From the NCBI RefSeq assembly GCF_000284375.1, contig NC_017249.1, forward strand, positions 7,371,001-7,435,000: a DNA stretch of 64,000 nt, given 5' to 3'. The stretch is from Bradyrhizobium japonicum USDA 6 (GTDB lineage Bacteria; Pseudomonadota; Alphaproteobacteria; Rhizobiales; Xanthobacteraceae). The position numbers and the translations under genes were made by a program. Shown here in pieces: positions 1 through 9,229 of this stretch. Under the pieces are notes generated by a model. The model was not told the origin of the DNA. It made no database searches and saw only the letters and a program-made list of their open reading frames with translations. How positions within the stretch are numbered: position 1 is the first letter of the stretch; each line of letters starts with the position of its first letter.

Positions 1-534
1 TCGCACGCCGCTGTTTGGGCTTACATCCCTCGGCGGCCAAGCACTGACATCGACGAGTTCCCCGGCCAGGGCCGCTCGGGCTTGCGAATCTGGCCAAAAC
101 GGCCTTGCTCTCGCCCAAAATGCAGCCGAGGAACCGGGCAAGACTGGAACCCATCCGCTGGCGCCAGGATTAACCAAGCTGGCCCGCGGGTTGCAGGTGC
201 ATACCCCTAAACGACCCTGCGGGTTGGCTTTGGCCCAAGCTTTGGTGTAAAGCTGCGCGGAGTGTGGCTTTTTGCAAGCCTTGCGTGGGCACGAATTACC
301 GACGACAAGCGCTTCAAACTGCTAATGAAATTGGCTGGGACGGACGAAGCCGATCTAAGTGACAGGGATCACAGAGACTGAACCGGAGCGCACCTAAGCT
401 CACCTAAGCTTGAATACGGGGCCCCGCCCCATGCAGGTGGCTCCGACGGTTTAAGGGACTCGCGCTGCGCCGATATTGTGCAAACCCATCGCGCACCGGA
501 ACGATCTTCCGGCGCTGACAAATTGGAAATCGCC
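1..534. other. Upstream region without a supported gene
   Basis: I see no gene here. Two forward frames stay open from the window edge to about 210 and 249, but their translations show no recognisable domain, so a 3' end of an upstream gene is possible but unsupported. A short direct repeat (CACCTAAGCT twice, about 391-410) lies before dxs. The region presumably holds the dxs promoter. Confidence 0.4.
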
Positions 535-2463
535 GTGAACGCATACAGTAAAACGCCGCTTCTCGACACCATCCATACGCCGGATGACCTGCGCAAGCTC
601 AAGATCGAGCAGGTTCGCCAGGTCGCCGACGAGCTGCGGCAAGAGACCATCGACGCCGTCTCGGTGACCGGGGGTCACTTCGGCGCGGGCCTCGGCGTGG
701 TCGAGCTCACCACCGCGATCCATTACGTCTTCGACACGCCGCGCGACCGGCTGATCTGGGACGTCGGCCATCAGGCCTATCCGCACAAGATCCTCACCGG
801 CCGGCGCGACCGCATCCGCACGCTGCGCACCGGCGGCGGCCTGTCCGGCTTCACCAAGCGCAGCGAGAGCGATTACGATCCGTTCGGCGCAGCGCATTCC
901 TCGACCTCGATTTCCGCCGGCCTCGGCATGGCGGTCGCGCGCGACCTCTCCGGCGGCAAGAACAACGTTATCGCGGTCATCGGTGACGGCGCGATGTCAG
1001 CCGGCATGGCCTATGAAGCCATGAACAACGCCGGCGCCATGAACTCGCGCCTGATCGTGATCCTCAACGACAACGACATGTCGATCGCGCCGCCGGTCGG
1101 CGCCATGAGCGCCTATCTGTCGCGCCTCTACTCCGGCAAGACCTATCGCACGCTGCGCGATGCGGCCAAGCAGATCAACAAACGCCTGCCCAAGATCATC
1201 GCCAACCGCGCCAACCGCGTCGAGGAATATTCGCGCGGCTTCATGATGGACGGCGGCACGCTGTTCGAGGAGCTCGGCTTCTATTATGTCGGCCCGATCG
1301 ACGGTCATAACCTCGACCATCTGCTGCCCGTGCTGAAGAACGTGCGCGACATGGAGACCGGCCCGATCCTGGTCCACGTCGTGACGCAGAAGGGCAAGGG
1401 CTACGGCCCGGCGGAAGCTTCCGCCGACAAGTATCACGCGGTCGTCAAGTTCGACGTCGCGACCGGCACCCAGGCCAAGGCCAAGCCGAATGCGCCGGCC
1501 TACCAGAACGTGTTCGGCCAGAGCCTCGTCAAGGAAGCGCAGAAGGACGACAAGATCGTCGCCATCACCGCGGCGATGCCGTCCGGCACCGGCGTCGACA
1601 TCTTCAACAAGGCCTTCCCGGACCGCACCTTCGACGTCGGCATCGCCGAGCAGCACGCGGTGACGTTTGCCGCCGGTCTTGCGAGCGAAGGCTACAAGCC
1701 GTTCTGCGCGATCTACTCGACCTTCCTGCAACGCGGCTACGACCAGATCGTGCATGACGTCGCGATCCAGAACCTGCCCGTCCGCTTCGCCATCGACCGC
1801 GCCGGCCTCGTCGGCGCCGACGGCGCGACGCATGCCGGCTCGTTCGACAACGCCTATCTCGGCTGCCTGCCGAACATGGTGATCATGGCGGCGGCCGACG
1901 AAGCCGAGCTCGTGCACATGGTGGCGACCCAGGTCGCGATCGACGACCGTCCGAGCTCGCTGCGCTATCCGCGCGGCGAAGGCCGCGGCATCGAGATGCC
2001 CGAAGTCGGTGTTCCGCTCGAGGTCGGCAAGGGCCGCATGATTCGCCAGGGCAGCAAGATCGCCCTGCTCTCCTTCGGTACGCGCCTCGCCGAATGCGAG
2101 AAGGCGGCCGACGAGCTCGCCGCCCACGGCCTCTCCACCTCGATCGCCGATGCGCGCTTCATGAAGCCGCTCGACACCGAGCTGGTTCTCAAGCTCGCAC
2201 GCGACCACGAGATCCTGATCACGATCGAGGAAGGCTCGGTCGGCGGCTTCGGCTCGCATGTCGCGCAGTATCTGACCGATCAGGGCGCGCTCGACAGCGG
2301 CATGGTCAAGTTCCGCTCGATGGTACTGCCCGACGTGTTCCAGGACCACGACACGCCGGCCGCGATGTACGGCCGCGCCGGTCTCGACGCCAAGGGAATC
2401 GTCGCCAAGGTGTTCGAGGCGCTGGGCAAGGACGTCAAGGCCGAGACAGTCAAGCTGGCCTGA
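535..2463 (+). CDS. dxs: 1-deoxy-D-xylulose-5-phosphate synthase
   Basis: Condenses pyruvate and glyceraldehyde 3-phosphate to 1-deoxy-D-xylulose 5-phosphate, the first step of the MEP isoprenoid pathway and a feed to thiamine and pyridoxal synthesis; cytosolic and ThDP dependent. The 642-residue product has the DXS order: an N-terminal ThDP domain with [11 protein letters not shown] (His79) and the GDG...NDND metal/ThDP signature starting near residue 150, then a transketolase pyrimidine domain ([15 protein letters not shown]) and a C-terminal transketolase domain. I chose the GTG at 535, giving (M)NAYSKTPLL, the usual alphaproteobacterial N-terminus; a GTG at 478 would add 19 residues of atypical sequence. 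It stands apart from the next gene, separated by palindromic repeats. Confidence 0.96.
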   Translation: MNAYSKTPLLDTIHTPDDLRKLKIEQVRQVADELRQETIDAVSVTGGHFGAGLGVVELTTAIHYVFDTPRDRLIWDVGHQAYPHKILTGRRDRIRTLRTGGGLSGFTKRSESDYDPFGAAHSSTSISAGLGMAVARDLSGGKNNVIAVIGDGAMSAGMAYEAMNNAGAMNSRLIVILNDNDMSIAPPVGAMSAYLSRLYSGKTYRTLRDAAKQINKRLPKIIANRANRVEEYSRGFMMDGGTLFEELGFYYVGPIDGHNLDHLLPVLKNVRDMETGPILVHVVTQKGKGYGPAEASADKYHAVVKFDVATGTQAKAKPNAPAYQNVFGQSLVKEAQKDDKIVAITAAMPSGTGVDIFNKAFPDRTFDVGIAEQHAVTFAAGLASEGYKPFCAIYSTFLQRGYDQIVHDVAIQNLPVRFAIDRAGLVGADGATHAGSFDNAYLGCLPNMVIMAAADEAELVHMVATQVAIDDRPSSLRYPRGEGRGIEMPEVGVPLEVGKGRMIRQGSKIALLSFGTRLAECEKAADELAAHGLSTSIADARFMKPLDTELVLKLARDHEILITIEEGSVGGFGSHVAQYLTDQGALDSGMVKFRSMVLPDVFQDHDTPAAMYGRAGLDAKGIVAKVFEALGKDVKAETVKLA

Positions 2464-2472
2464 GGCTGATTC

Positions 2473-2601
2473 ACCTCTCCCGCTTGCGGGAGAGGTCGGA
2501 TCGCGCAAGCGATCCGGGTGAGGGTTCTCTCCTCTCGGGGGTTCTCGATTGAGGAGGCACCCTCTCCCCGGCCCTCCCCCGCAAGCGGGGGAGGGAGCAG
2601 A
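2473..2601. repeat. Compound intergenic palindromic repeat
   Basis: Three hairpins follow dxs: a perfect 11-bp stem with a 2-base loop (2473-2496, arms ACCTCTCCCGC/GCGGGAGAGGT), an 8-bp stem with a GCAA loop (2497-2516, arms CGGATCGC/GCGATCCG), and a third CTCCCCCGC-type hairpin near 2572-2600. Related sequence recurs near 45.34-45.46 kb. This resembles the REP-like palindromes common between genes in Bradyrhizobium and could also act in 3' end formation for dxs. Confidence 0.75.
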
Positions 2602-2649
2602 CCGAGCGCTGCGGCTCGCACCTCGATCCAAACCTTCGGCTTTGGCGCC

Positions 2650-3204
2650 ATGAAAATCTATCTGGCAGGCCCCGACGTGTTCCTGCCGGATGCGGTTGAG
2701 ATCGGCCGGCAAAAGGCTGCGATCTGCGGTCGCTACGGGCTCACCGGCCTCTATCCCCTCGACAACGCCATCGATCTCACCTCGCCCGACGCCTCGCGGC
2801 AGATCTTTTGCGGCAACGAGGCGATGATGGACGACGCCGATGCCATCATCGCCAACCTCACCCCGTTCCGGGGTGCCGGCGCCGACCCAGGCACCGTCTA
2901 CGAGCTCGGCTACATGGCCGGCCGCCGCAAGTTTTGCCTGGCCTATTCCAACGACGGCGCCGTCTATGCCGACCGCGTCGGCCGCTTCATGGACGTGACC
3001 GCCGAGGACGGACGGCTGGTCGATGCACAGGGGCTGACGGTCGAGGATTTTGGCCTCGTCGACAACCTCATGATGATCCATGCGCTGGAGCTGCACGGCT
3101 GCCCGCTGGTGACGCCGGCGCAGATGCCGATCGACGTCTGGCACGATCTGGCCGCGTTCGAGGCTTGCGTCCGGATGGCGGCCGCGCGATTGATCGCACC
3201 ATAG
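2650..3204 (+). CDS. Nucleoside 2-deoxyribosyltransferase family protein
   Basis: The 184-residue protein begins MKIYLAGPDVFLPDA and contains DDADAIIANLTPFRG and GTVYELGYMAGRRK, the conserved phosphate/ribose-binding and catalytic-glutamate segments of the nucleoside 2-deoxyribosyltransferase fold. Family members exchange or hydrolyse the N-glycosidic bond of deoxynucleosides or nucleotides, in salvage or nucleotide-pool cleaning. The ATG at 2650 gives the canonical N-terminus; the frame is open further upstream, but that part is palindromic repeat DNA. The gene lies 27 bases before tlyA. Whether it is a transferase or a hydrolase cannot be told from sequence. Confidence 0.85.
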   Translation: MKIYLAGPDVFLPDAVEIGRQKAAICGRYGLTGLYPLDNAIDLTSPDASRQIFCGNEAMMDDADAIIANLTPFRGAGADPGTVYELGYMAGRRKFCLAYSNDGAVYADRVGRFMDVTAEDGRLVDAQGLTVEDFGLVDNLMMIHALELHGCPLVTPAQMPIDVWHDLAAFEACVRMAAARLIAP

Positions 3205-3231
3205 ACGTTTCAGTCGCCTTTCGGAGATCCG

Positions 3232-3966
3232 ATGTCCCCTGCCCGCAAGCGTGCAGATGTTCTGCTGGTCGAGCGCGGCTTGTTCGAGAGCCGGGCGCGG
3301 GCGCGCGCGGCGATCGAGGCCGGGCTCGTCACCGCCGACGACAAGCAGGTCGCCAAACCCTCGGAGACGATCGCCGAGGACGCGGTAATCGTGGCCGAGC
3401 CTGCGCATCCCTATGTGTCGCGCGGCGGCGTCAAGCTCGCCGGCGCGCTGGAGCGGTACCCTATCGAGATCGAGGACCATGTCTGCCTCGATGTCGGCGC
3501 CTCCACCGGCGGTTTCACCGAGGTGCTGCTGGCGAACGGCGCCAGCCTGGTGTTCGCCATCGATGTCGGCACCAGCCAGCTGCATCCCTCGCTGCGCGAC
3601 CATCCCAAGATCGTGTCGATGGAAGAGACCGACATCCGCAGCTATGACGGCAAACGGCTGCCGGCGCGGCCCGACGTCGTCGTCATCGACGTCAGCTTCA
3701 TCTCGCTCAAGACGGTGCTGCCCGTGGCGCTGTCACTGGCAGCGGCACCGATGAGCCTGCTGGCGCTGATCAAGCCGCAGTTCGAGGCTGAGCGAAAGCA
3801 CAACAAGAAGGGCATCATCCGCGACGCCGCCGTGCATCAGGAGATCTGCGACGACATCGCGGCCTTTGCCGCTTCGCTCGGCTGCACCGACATCGAGGTG
3901 TTCCCCTCCCCGATCACGGGCGGTGACGGCAATATCGAATTCTTCCTGGGCGCGCGCCGTGGTTGA
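3232..3966 (+). CDS. tlyA: TlyA family rRNA (2'-O) methyltransferase
   Basis: A 244-residue protein with an N-terminal S4 RNA-binding domain (about 5-65, [19 protein letters not shown]) and a FtsJ-like SAM methyltransferase domain ([16 protein letters not shown] near residue 84, [12 protein letters not shown] near 145). TlyA proteins, long misannotated as haemolysins, methylate ribose 2'-OH groups of 16S and 23S rRNA. In alphaproteobacteria tlyA often follows dxs, as here. The stop overlaps the start of the next RNA methyltransferase, so the two are probably translationally coupled. Confidence 0.92.
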   Translation: MSPARKRADVLLVERGLFESRARARAAIEAGLVTADDKQVAKPSETIAEDAVIVAEPAHPYVSRGGVKLAGALERYPIEIEDHVCLDVGASTGGFTEVLLANGASLVFAIDVGTSQLHPSLRDHPKIVSMEETDIRSYDGKRLPARPDVVVIDVSFISLKTVLPVALSLAAAPMSLLALIKPQFEAERKHNKKGIIRDAAVHQEICDDIAAFAASLGCTDIEVFPSPITGGDGNIEFFLGARRG

Positions 3967-5206
3967 GCGCGTGAGGATCGATCACGTCGGCCATCGCGGC
4001 GACGGCGTCTCGCTCGCTGCGGGCAATGCCGTCTACGTGCCCTACGCGCTTGGCGGCGAGACCGTCGAGGTCGACCACGTCGCCGGCAACCATCCCGACC
4101 GCCGCAAGCTGCTCGCGGTCGATGTCGCCAGCCCCGATCGCATCGAGCCGTTCTGTCCGCATTTCGGCATCTGCGGCGGCTGCGCCATCCAGCACTGGGC
4201 GCCCGCGCCGTACCACGCCTGGAAGCGCGGCATCGTCGCCGAGACGCTGGCGCAGGCCGGCATCGATTGCGAGGTGGCGCCGCTGGTCGATGCCCATGGT
4301 GCCGGCCGCCGGCGCGTCACGCTGCACGGCCGGTTCGGCACGCATGACGTCCTCAAGGTCGGCTTCTCGGCGGCGAGCTCGCACGACGTGATCCCGATCC
4401 ACCGCTGCCCGATCCTCGATCCCGGGCTCGAGGGCGCGCTCGACGCCGCCTGGGCGCTTGCCGAATCCCTGACATCCAGAATGTCGGTGACGAAGCCACT
4501 GGACATCCAGGTCACCGCGACCGCCCATGGCCTCGATGTCGACGTGCGCGGTTCCGGCCCGCTGCCGACGGCGCTGATCACGGCGCTCTCGCGCGTCGCC
4601 GAGCAGCATCGGCTGGCGCGGCTGACGCGGCACGGCGAGCTGGTGCTGCAACGCCTGCCGCCGACAGTGCGGATGGGCCGCGCCGAGGTGACGCTGCCGC
4701 CCGGCTCGTTCCTGCAGGCAACGATCGCGGGCGAGGAGACGTTGGCGTCGCTCGTCGCCGAGCGTGTCGGCAAGGCCAAGGAGGTTCTCGACCTCTTCTG
4801 CGGCGTCGGGCCGTTCGCTCTCCGGCTCGCGGAAAAGGCGCGCGTCACCGCCCATGACAACGACGCCGGTGCCGTCGCAGCGCTCGTGAAGGCTGCGCGC
4901 ACACCAGGGCTGAAGCCGATCAAGGCCGAGCCGCGCGACCTGTTCCGCCGCCCGCTGGTGCCGCCGGAGCTGCACGACTTCGATGCTGTCGTGTTCGATC
5001 CCCCGCGCCAGGGCGCGCAGGCGCAGGCGCTGAAACTCGCTGCGAGCAAGGTCCCCGTCGTGATCGCGGTGTCCTGCAACGCCGCAACCTTCGCCCGCGA
5101 CGCCCGGCTCCTCATCGACGGCGGCTACAGGATCGAGACCGTGGTCCCGGTCGACCAGTTCCGCCACACGCCGCATGTGGAATTGGTGGCACGGTTCACG
5201 CGCTGA
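3959..5206 (+). CDS. Class I SAM-dependent RNA m5U methyltransferase (TrmA/RlmD-like)
   Basis: The product has a TRAM-like N-terminal beta domain, a cysteine cluster [10 protein letters not shown] typical of the [4Fe-4S] cluster in RlmD/RumA proteins, a SAM-binding motif ([16 protein letters not shown]), DPPRQGAQ and the catalytic-cysteine motif [14 protein letters not shown] near the C-terminus. Members methylate uridine C5 in 23S rRNA or tRNA. The start is GTG at 3959, overlapping the tlyA stop by 8 bases; GTG at 3971 is the alternative. Which uridine is modified cannot be assigned from sequence. Confidence 0.9.
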   Translation: MVERVRIDHVGHRGDGVSLAAGNAVYVPYALGGETVEVDHVAGNHPDRRKLLAVDVASPDRIEPFCPHFGICGGCAIQHWAPAPYHAWKRGIVAETLAQAGIDCEVAPLVDAHGAGRRRVTLHGRFGTHDVLKVGFSAASSHDVIPIHRCPILDPGLEGALDAAWALAESLTSRMSVTKPLDIQVTATAHGLDVDVRGSGPLPTALITALSRVAEQHRLARLTRHGELVLQRLPPTVRMGRAEVTLPPGSFLQATIAGEETLASLVAERVGKAKEVLDLFCGVGPFALRLAEKARVTAHDNDAGAVAALVKAARTPGLKPIKAEPRDLFRRPLVPPELHDFDAVVFDPPRQGAQAQALKLAASKVPVVIAVSCNAATFARDARLLIDGGYRIETVVPVDQFRHTPHVELVARFTR

Positions 5207-5224
5207 GGCCGTGCTTCCAGACTG

Positions 5225-6082
5225 CTATGCCGACGGCCCGAATTGCGGCTGCCATCGCAGCAGGTAGGACTGCAGCGAGCGCACCGCGATCGCCAGCAGG
5301 ATTCCGACGAACATCATGACGAAGATGGCAACCATCATCTCGCTGGCATTGGCGCGCGCCTCGGCTTCGATGATGAGCTTGCCGAGCCCGCGCTCGGCGC
5401 CGATGAACTCGCCGACGATGACGCCGATCAGCGCGAAAGACACTGCCGGCAACAGCGACGCGAACACCCAGGCCAGTGCGGAAGGGATCACGACCGTGCG
5501 CAGCACGGTGAATTCACTGGCGCCGAGCAGACGGGCAGCGGCGATCTGGTCGCGGTCGACCGCACGCGTTCCCTCGAAGGTGTTGAAGAACACCACGAAG
5601 AACACGACGAGCCATGCCGTGGCGATCTTGGAGAGATCGCCGAGGCCGAAGATCAGGATGACGAGCGGCACCAGCGCGATGCGCGGTATGGAGTTGAGCG
5701 CCACGACATAGGGCCCGAACACGCGGGCCAGGAAGTCCGAACGGCCGAGGACCAGGCCGGCCGCTACTCCGCTCGCGGAGCCGAAAAGAAATCCCCACCA
5801 GGTGTTCTTCAGCGTGACGAGCGTGGCGAGCCACAAATTGTTGTCGTTGCCGTTGATACAGGCGGCGAAGCCGGCGGGATCGGCAAAGCAGCCAAGCCGC
5901 AGGAAGCTCTGCCAGATCAACGACGGCTTGGCGACGAAATACGGATCGAGGATTTTCGGCACATAGGCCTTCGGCAGCAGCGCCTTGCTCCATTCGAAGC
6001 CCCACTGCCAGACGACGAGAACCACCACGAGAATGGCCACTTGCCAGAACAGGACGGCGCTACGGCTGTTGGACATGATCAT
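5225..6082 (-). CDS. ABC transporter permease, NitT/TauT type
   Basis: An inner-membrane permease of about 285 residues with six or so hydrophobic segments and the BPD_transp_1 EAA-loop region (AARLLGASEFTVLRTVVIPSA near residue 190). It forms the channel with the ATPase and the Tat-exported binding protein encoded just upstream. I chose the ATG at 6082 because it overlaps the ATPase stop as ATGA, the same coupling seen at the other junctions of this operon; ATG at 6076 is possible. An unusual cysteine-containing loop (FADPAGFAACINGND) lies after the first membrane segment, probably periplasmic. Confidence 0.9.
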   Translation of the reverse strand: MIMSNSRSAVLFWQVAILVVVLVVWQWGFEWSKALLPKAYVPKILDPYFVAKPSLIWQSFLRLGCFADPAGFAACINGNDNNLWLATLVTLKNTWWGFLFGSASGVAAGLVLGRSDFLARVFGPYVVALNSIPRIALVPLVILIFGLGDLSKIATAWLVVFFVVFFNTFEGTRAVDRDQIAAARLLGASEFTVLRTVVIPSALAWVFASLLPAVSFALIGVIVGEFIGAERGLGKLIIEAEARANASEMMVAIFVMMFVGILLAIAVRSLQSYLLRWQPQFGPSA

Positions 6083-6927
6083 TCGGCCCTGGTGCGGCGG
6101 AATTCTTCGCCGAGGGAATGCCAGATGTGCGAGTAGAGGCGGCCGAATTCGGCGGTCTCGCGCACGGCCACGGGATCGCGCGGCCGCGGGATGGCGACGT
6201 CGAAATCTTCCTTGAGCCTCCCGGGCCGGGCCGAGAGCAGGATGATGCGGCTCGCCAGCGTCAAGGCCTCGCCGAGATCGTGGGTCACGAACAGCACGGT
6301 CTGCCGCTCGCGCTCCCATATCTCCAGCAGCGTCTTGTGCATCTCGAGCTTGGTGTGGGTGTCGAGCGCGCCGAACGGCTCGTCCATCAGCAGGATCTCG
6401 GGCTCCATGATCAGCGTGCGCATCAAGGCGACGCGCTGGCGCATGCCGCCGGACAGCGTGCTGGGGAAGCTCTGTGCAAAGCCGGAGAGCCCGGCCTTCT
6501 CGACGGCCGAAGCGACGCGCCCGGCGCGCTCGGTCCTTCGCAGCCCCGCGATCTCCAGTCCATAGCCGATGTTCTGCTCCACGGTTCGCCAGGGAAACAG
6601 CGTGTCGCGCTGGAAGACATAGCCGACCCTTGGGTTGACCTTGCCGGTCTCAACCGTGTCCTCATCGATCAGGATGCGTCCGCCCGAGCGCGGCAAGAGC
6701 CCCGCGACCATGTTGAGGATGGTGCTCTTGCCGCAGCCGGATGGACCGAGCAGCGCCACGAACTCGCCCTGCTTGACCTCGAAGGAAACGTCATCGACCG
6801 CCACGAACTCGCGGCCGGACGCGTTGAAGCGCTTGGCGAGACCCCGCACCGCGATGCGGGTTCGCGTCTCCGCTCTCTCGACCTCGCCTCGCGCGAGCGC
6901 GAATCCCGGACCTGGCGCGGCGATCAT
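6079..6927 (-). CDS. ABC transporter ATP-binding protein, NitT/TauT type
   Basis: A 282-residue ATPase with Walker A (GPSGCGKST), Q-loop (VFQRDTLFPW), signature LSGGMRQR, Walker B (ILLMDEPF) and H-loop (VTHD). The aromatic Q-loop 'LFPW' is characteristic of the nitrate/sulfonate/taurine importer group. It energises the importer formed with the flanking permease and binding protein. The start overlaps the stop of the binding-protein gene as ATGA (6924-6927). The substrate is unknown; the genes upstream suggest a carboxylic acid that is activated to a CoA thioester. Confidence 0.94.
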   Translation of the reverse strand: MIAAPGPGFALARGEVERAETRTRIAVRGLAKRFNASGREFVAVDDVSFEVKQGEFVALLGPSGCGKSTILNMVAGLLPRSGGRILIDEDTVETGKVNPRVGYVFQRDTLFPWRTVEQNIGYGLEIAGLRRTERAGRVASAVEKAGLSGFAQSFPSTLSGGMRQRVALMRTLIMEPEILLMDEPFGALDTHTKLEMHKTLLEIWERERQTVLFVTHDLGEALTLASRIILLSARPGRLKEDFDVAIPRPRDPVAVRETAEFGRLYSHIWHSLGEEFRRTRAE

Positions 6928-7970
6928 TTGTATTTCGCCCTCGCCGCCTGGAGGAAGCCCATGTCGACGACATCCTCGTATTTCGTCTCGGGAATATCCG
7001 TTCCCTTGCGGTACCAGGGCTTGGCACCGCGTTCGAACGAGGACTTGTCGATGACGCCGTCATAGGCCCAGGTCGACTTGTCGAAGCCGAGCTCGGCGCT
7101 GACCGCATCGGGGTCGATGCCCGAGAAATATTTCGGCGTGACCAGTGCCTGCACGTCCGCGAGCGGCGTCGCCTTCACGAAGGCCATCGCGCGGTGGATC
7201 GCGTTCACATAGGCCTGCACCATCGCCTTGTCCTGCTCGACCGTGTCCTGGAGCGTGTAGATCACCAGCACGGGCAGCGTCCCGCCGAAATCCTTCTCGA
7301 ATACGCCGGGCTTGGAGGTGTCGTAGATCGTCCTGCCAAAGCCCTTCTTCTCGACCTCGACGATCCAGCTTGGCGGCGCCATGACGGCGTCGAACTGCTT
7401 GGTCTGCAGCGATGGAAACATCGTGTTGGGCCCGCCGCCGGCGACCCAGTTCACCCTGTCGCCGAGCCCGCGCGTTTCGAACACATAGGTGCCGAACACC
7501 CAGGTGCCCGACCCGATCGCGGTGGCAGCTACGATCGGCTTGGCGCCATCGGGCCGCTTGTACTCGGCGAGCTTCTCGACCGAATTGATACCGGCGTCGT
7601 AAAGATCCTGCCGGACCACGATGTTGGCGTAGGAGCACACCATCTCGGTCGCGAGCAGAATCTTGCAGGGCTTGCCGCGCGCACTGAGCTGCAGCGGATG
7701 GCTGGCATCGCCATGCGCGAACAGGGCTTGTCCCGCCGCCAGCGTCTGACGGCCGAACGTGCCGGCGTTGCCGGTGACGAGCTTGGAGTCGAGACCTTCG
7801 TCCCTGAAGTAACCCTTCAGCTCGGCAATCATGCCGATGGCGTAGACCGGCGACACCGGCCCGAAGGCGAGCGATACCTGCTTGGTCTCGGCGCGGAGCC
7901 GCCCGGGCAGCATCGATGCGCCGGCCAATGTGGAGCCCGCGATCAGCGCCCGGCGCCTGGTGATGTTCAT
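6924..7970 (-). CDS. ABC transporter substrate-binding protein, NMT1/SsuA-like, Tat signal
   Basis: A 348-residue periplasmic solute-binding protein. The N-terminus MNITRRRALIAGSTLAG followed by LRAETK looks like a Tat signal with a cleavage site near residue 27. The mature part follows the NitT/TauT pattern (AFGPVSPVYAIGMIAELKGYFRDEG; ALFAHGDASHPLQL). It delivers an unknown ligand to the permease/ATPase pair. It starts 38 bases after the CoA-transferase gene, so catabolic enzymes and importer lie on one transcript. Confidence 0.9.
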   Translation of the reverse strand: MNITRRRALIAGSTLAGASMLPGRLRAETKQVSLAFGPVSPVYAIGMIAELKGYFRDEGLDSKLVTGNAGTFGRQTLAAGQALFAHGDASHPLQLSARGKPCKILLATEMVCSYANIVVRQDLYDAGINSVEKLAEYKRPDGAKPIVAATAIGSGTWVFGTYVFETRGLGDRVNWVAGGGPNTMFPSLQTKQFDAVMAPPSWIVEVEKKGFGRTIYDTSKPGVFEKDFGGTLPVLVIYTLQDTVEQDKAMVQAYVNAIHRAMAFVKATPLADVQALVTPKYFSGIDPDAVSAELGFDKSTWAYDGVIDKSSFERGAKPWYRKGTDIPETKYEDVVDMGFLQAARAKYK

Positions 7971-8008
7971 GTGCTCCTCCCCTGATTCTTGTTTGATCGA
8001 TCCGGTCG

Positions 8009-9229
8009 TCAGGACGGCCCAGGCGCGATCCGGATCGTTCCCGCCTTTTGCAACGCCTCAATTTCGCTCGACGAAACGCCGATCTCACCCAGGATCTCGC
8101 GCGTCTGCTCGCCGATCTGCGGCGGATCGTAGCGGTTGGGCAGGCGGCGGCCGTCCATGGAGATCGGCAACAGCGGCGTTTTTGCCTCACCGCCGTCAGG
8201 CAGGTGAATGCTGGTCAGCCCGCCCGATTGGTTCAGATGCGGGTCGTCGAAGAGATCGCCGGGCTTGTTGACCGGCGCGTACGGCAGATCGAGCTGCTCG
8301 AGGCGCGCCGCGAGATCCGCCTTGTCCCATTGCTTGAAGATCTTCGCGATCTCGGGGATCAGCCAGCCGCGATGGTCGACGCGGTCGTTGCTCGTCGCAA
8401 AGCGCGGATCGGCAAGCCAGGATTCGCGATCGAAGGCGCGGCAGAACGCCTCCCACTGCTCTTCACCGACGATGGTGACGAACAGCTTCGAGCCGTCCCT
8501 GGTGTCGAAGAGATCGTAGACCGGCCAGGGGCTGTCCTTGATCGAATAAGGGATCGAGGGCTGGCCGCTGACCACCTCGCACATCATGGCCTGCGCCATC
8601 AGGAACACGTTGTTCTCGTAGAGCGCGCTCTGGATGTAGCGGCCGCGCCCGGTGCGCCGCCGCTCGGCCAGCGCGGCCTGGATCGCGATCACACCGAACA
8701 TGCCGCCCATGATGTCGTTGACCGAGGCGCCGGCGCGCATCGGCCGGTCCGGCAGGCCCGTCATGTAGGCAAGACCGCCCATCATCTGCACGACCTCGTC
8801 GAGCGCGAGGCGATTCTCGTACGGGCCGGGCAAGTAGCCCTTGAGCGAACAATAGATCAGGCGTGGCGCAAAAGCGGCAACCGACTCGTAGTCGAGACCG
8901 ATCCGCTTCAGCAGGCCGGGGCGGAAATTCTCGATCAGGACGTCGCTGCTCTCGATCAGCCGCCGCGCGACGTTCTGGCCTTCCGCGGTCGACGTATCCA
9001 GCGCGATGCTGCGCTTGTTGCGGCTGTATGTGGCGAAGAAGCCGGCAGCGGGCCCCTTGAAATAGCGGGTGCGATCGCCCTTGGGCGGCTCGACCTTGAT
9101 CACGTCGGCGCCGAGATCGGCGAGGATCAAGCCGCAGCTCGGCCCCATCACCATCTGGCTGAACTCGATGACACGAAGGCCGGCCAACGGACGCAACTCC
9201 GTTGCCGCCTCGGGCGCGGCCGCCGTCAT
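8009..9229 (-). CDS. CaiB/BaiF family (family III) CoA-transferase
   Basis: A 406-residue family III CoA-transferase with LRVIEFSQMVMGPSCGLILADLGADVIKVEPP at the N-terminus, the usual nucleotide/CoA-binding region, and GASVNDIMGGMFG in the middle, where the catalytic aspartate of the family lies. These enzymes move CoA between carboxylic acids through an aspartyl-CoA intermediate. It overlaps the HMG-CoA lyase stop as ATGA, so the pair is coupled. The context suggests it activates the imported acid that the lyase then cleaves; human SUGCT, of the same family, uses 3-hydroxy-3-methylglutarate and glutarate. Substrate is inferred. Confidence 0.9.
   Translation of the reverse strand: MTAAAPEAATELRPLAGLRVIEFSQMVMGPSCGLILADLGADVIKVEPPKGDRTRYFKGPAAGFFATYSRNKRSIALDTSTAEGQNVARRLIESSDVLIENFRPGLLKRIGLDYESVAAFAPRLIYCSLKGYLPGPYENRLALDEVVQMMGGLAYMTGLPDRPMRAGASVNDIMGGMFGVIAIQAALAERRRTGRGRYIQSALYENNVFLMAQAMMCEVVSGQPSIPYSIKDSPWPVYDLFDTRDGSKLFVTIVGEEQWEAFCRAFDRESWLADPRFATSNDRVDHRGWLIPEIAKIFKQWDKADLAARLEQLDLPYAPVNKPGDLFDDPHLNQSGGLTSIHLPDGGEAKTPLLPISMDGRRLPNRYDPPQIGEQTREILGEIGVSSSEIEALQKAGTIRIAPGPS

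Noticed and set aside
1..249. 3' end of a gene entering from the window edge
   Set aside because: Two frames are open but give no family-like sequence; there is not enough to call a gene.
997..3603. Long reverse-strand open frame of 868 codons over dxs and tlyA
   Set aside because: It is antisense to genes with complete family motifs; its translation is rich in Arg, Asp and His with no domains, as expected from high-GC shadow frames.
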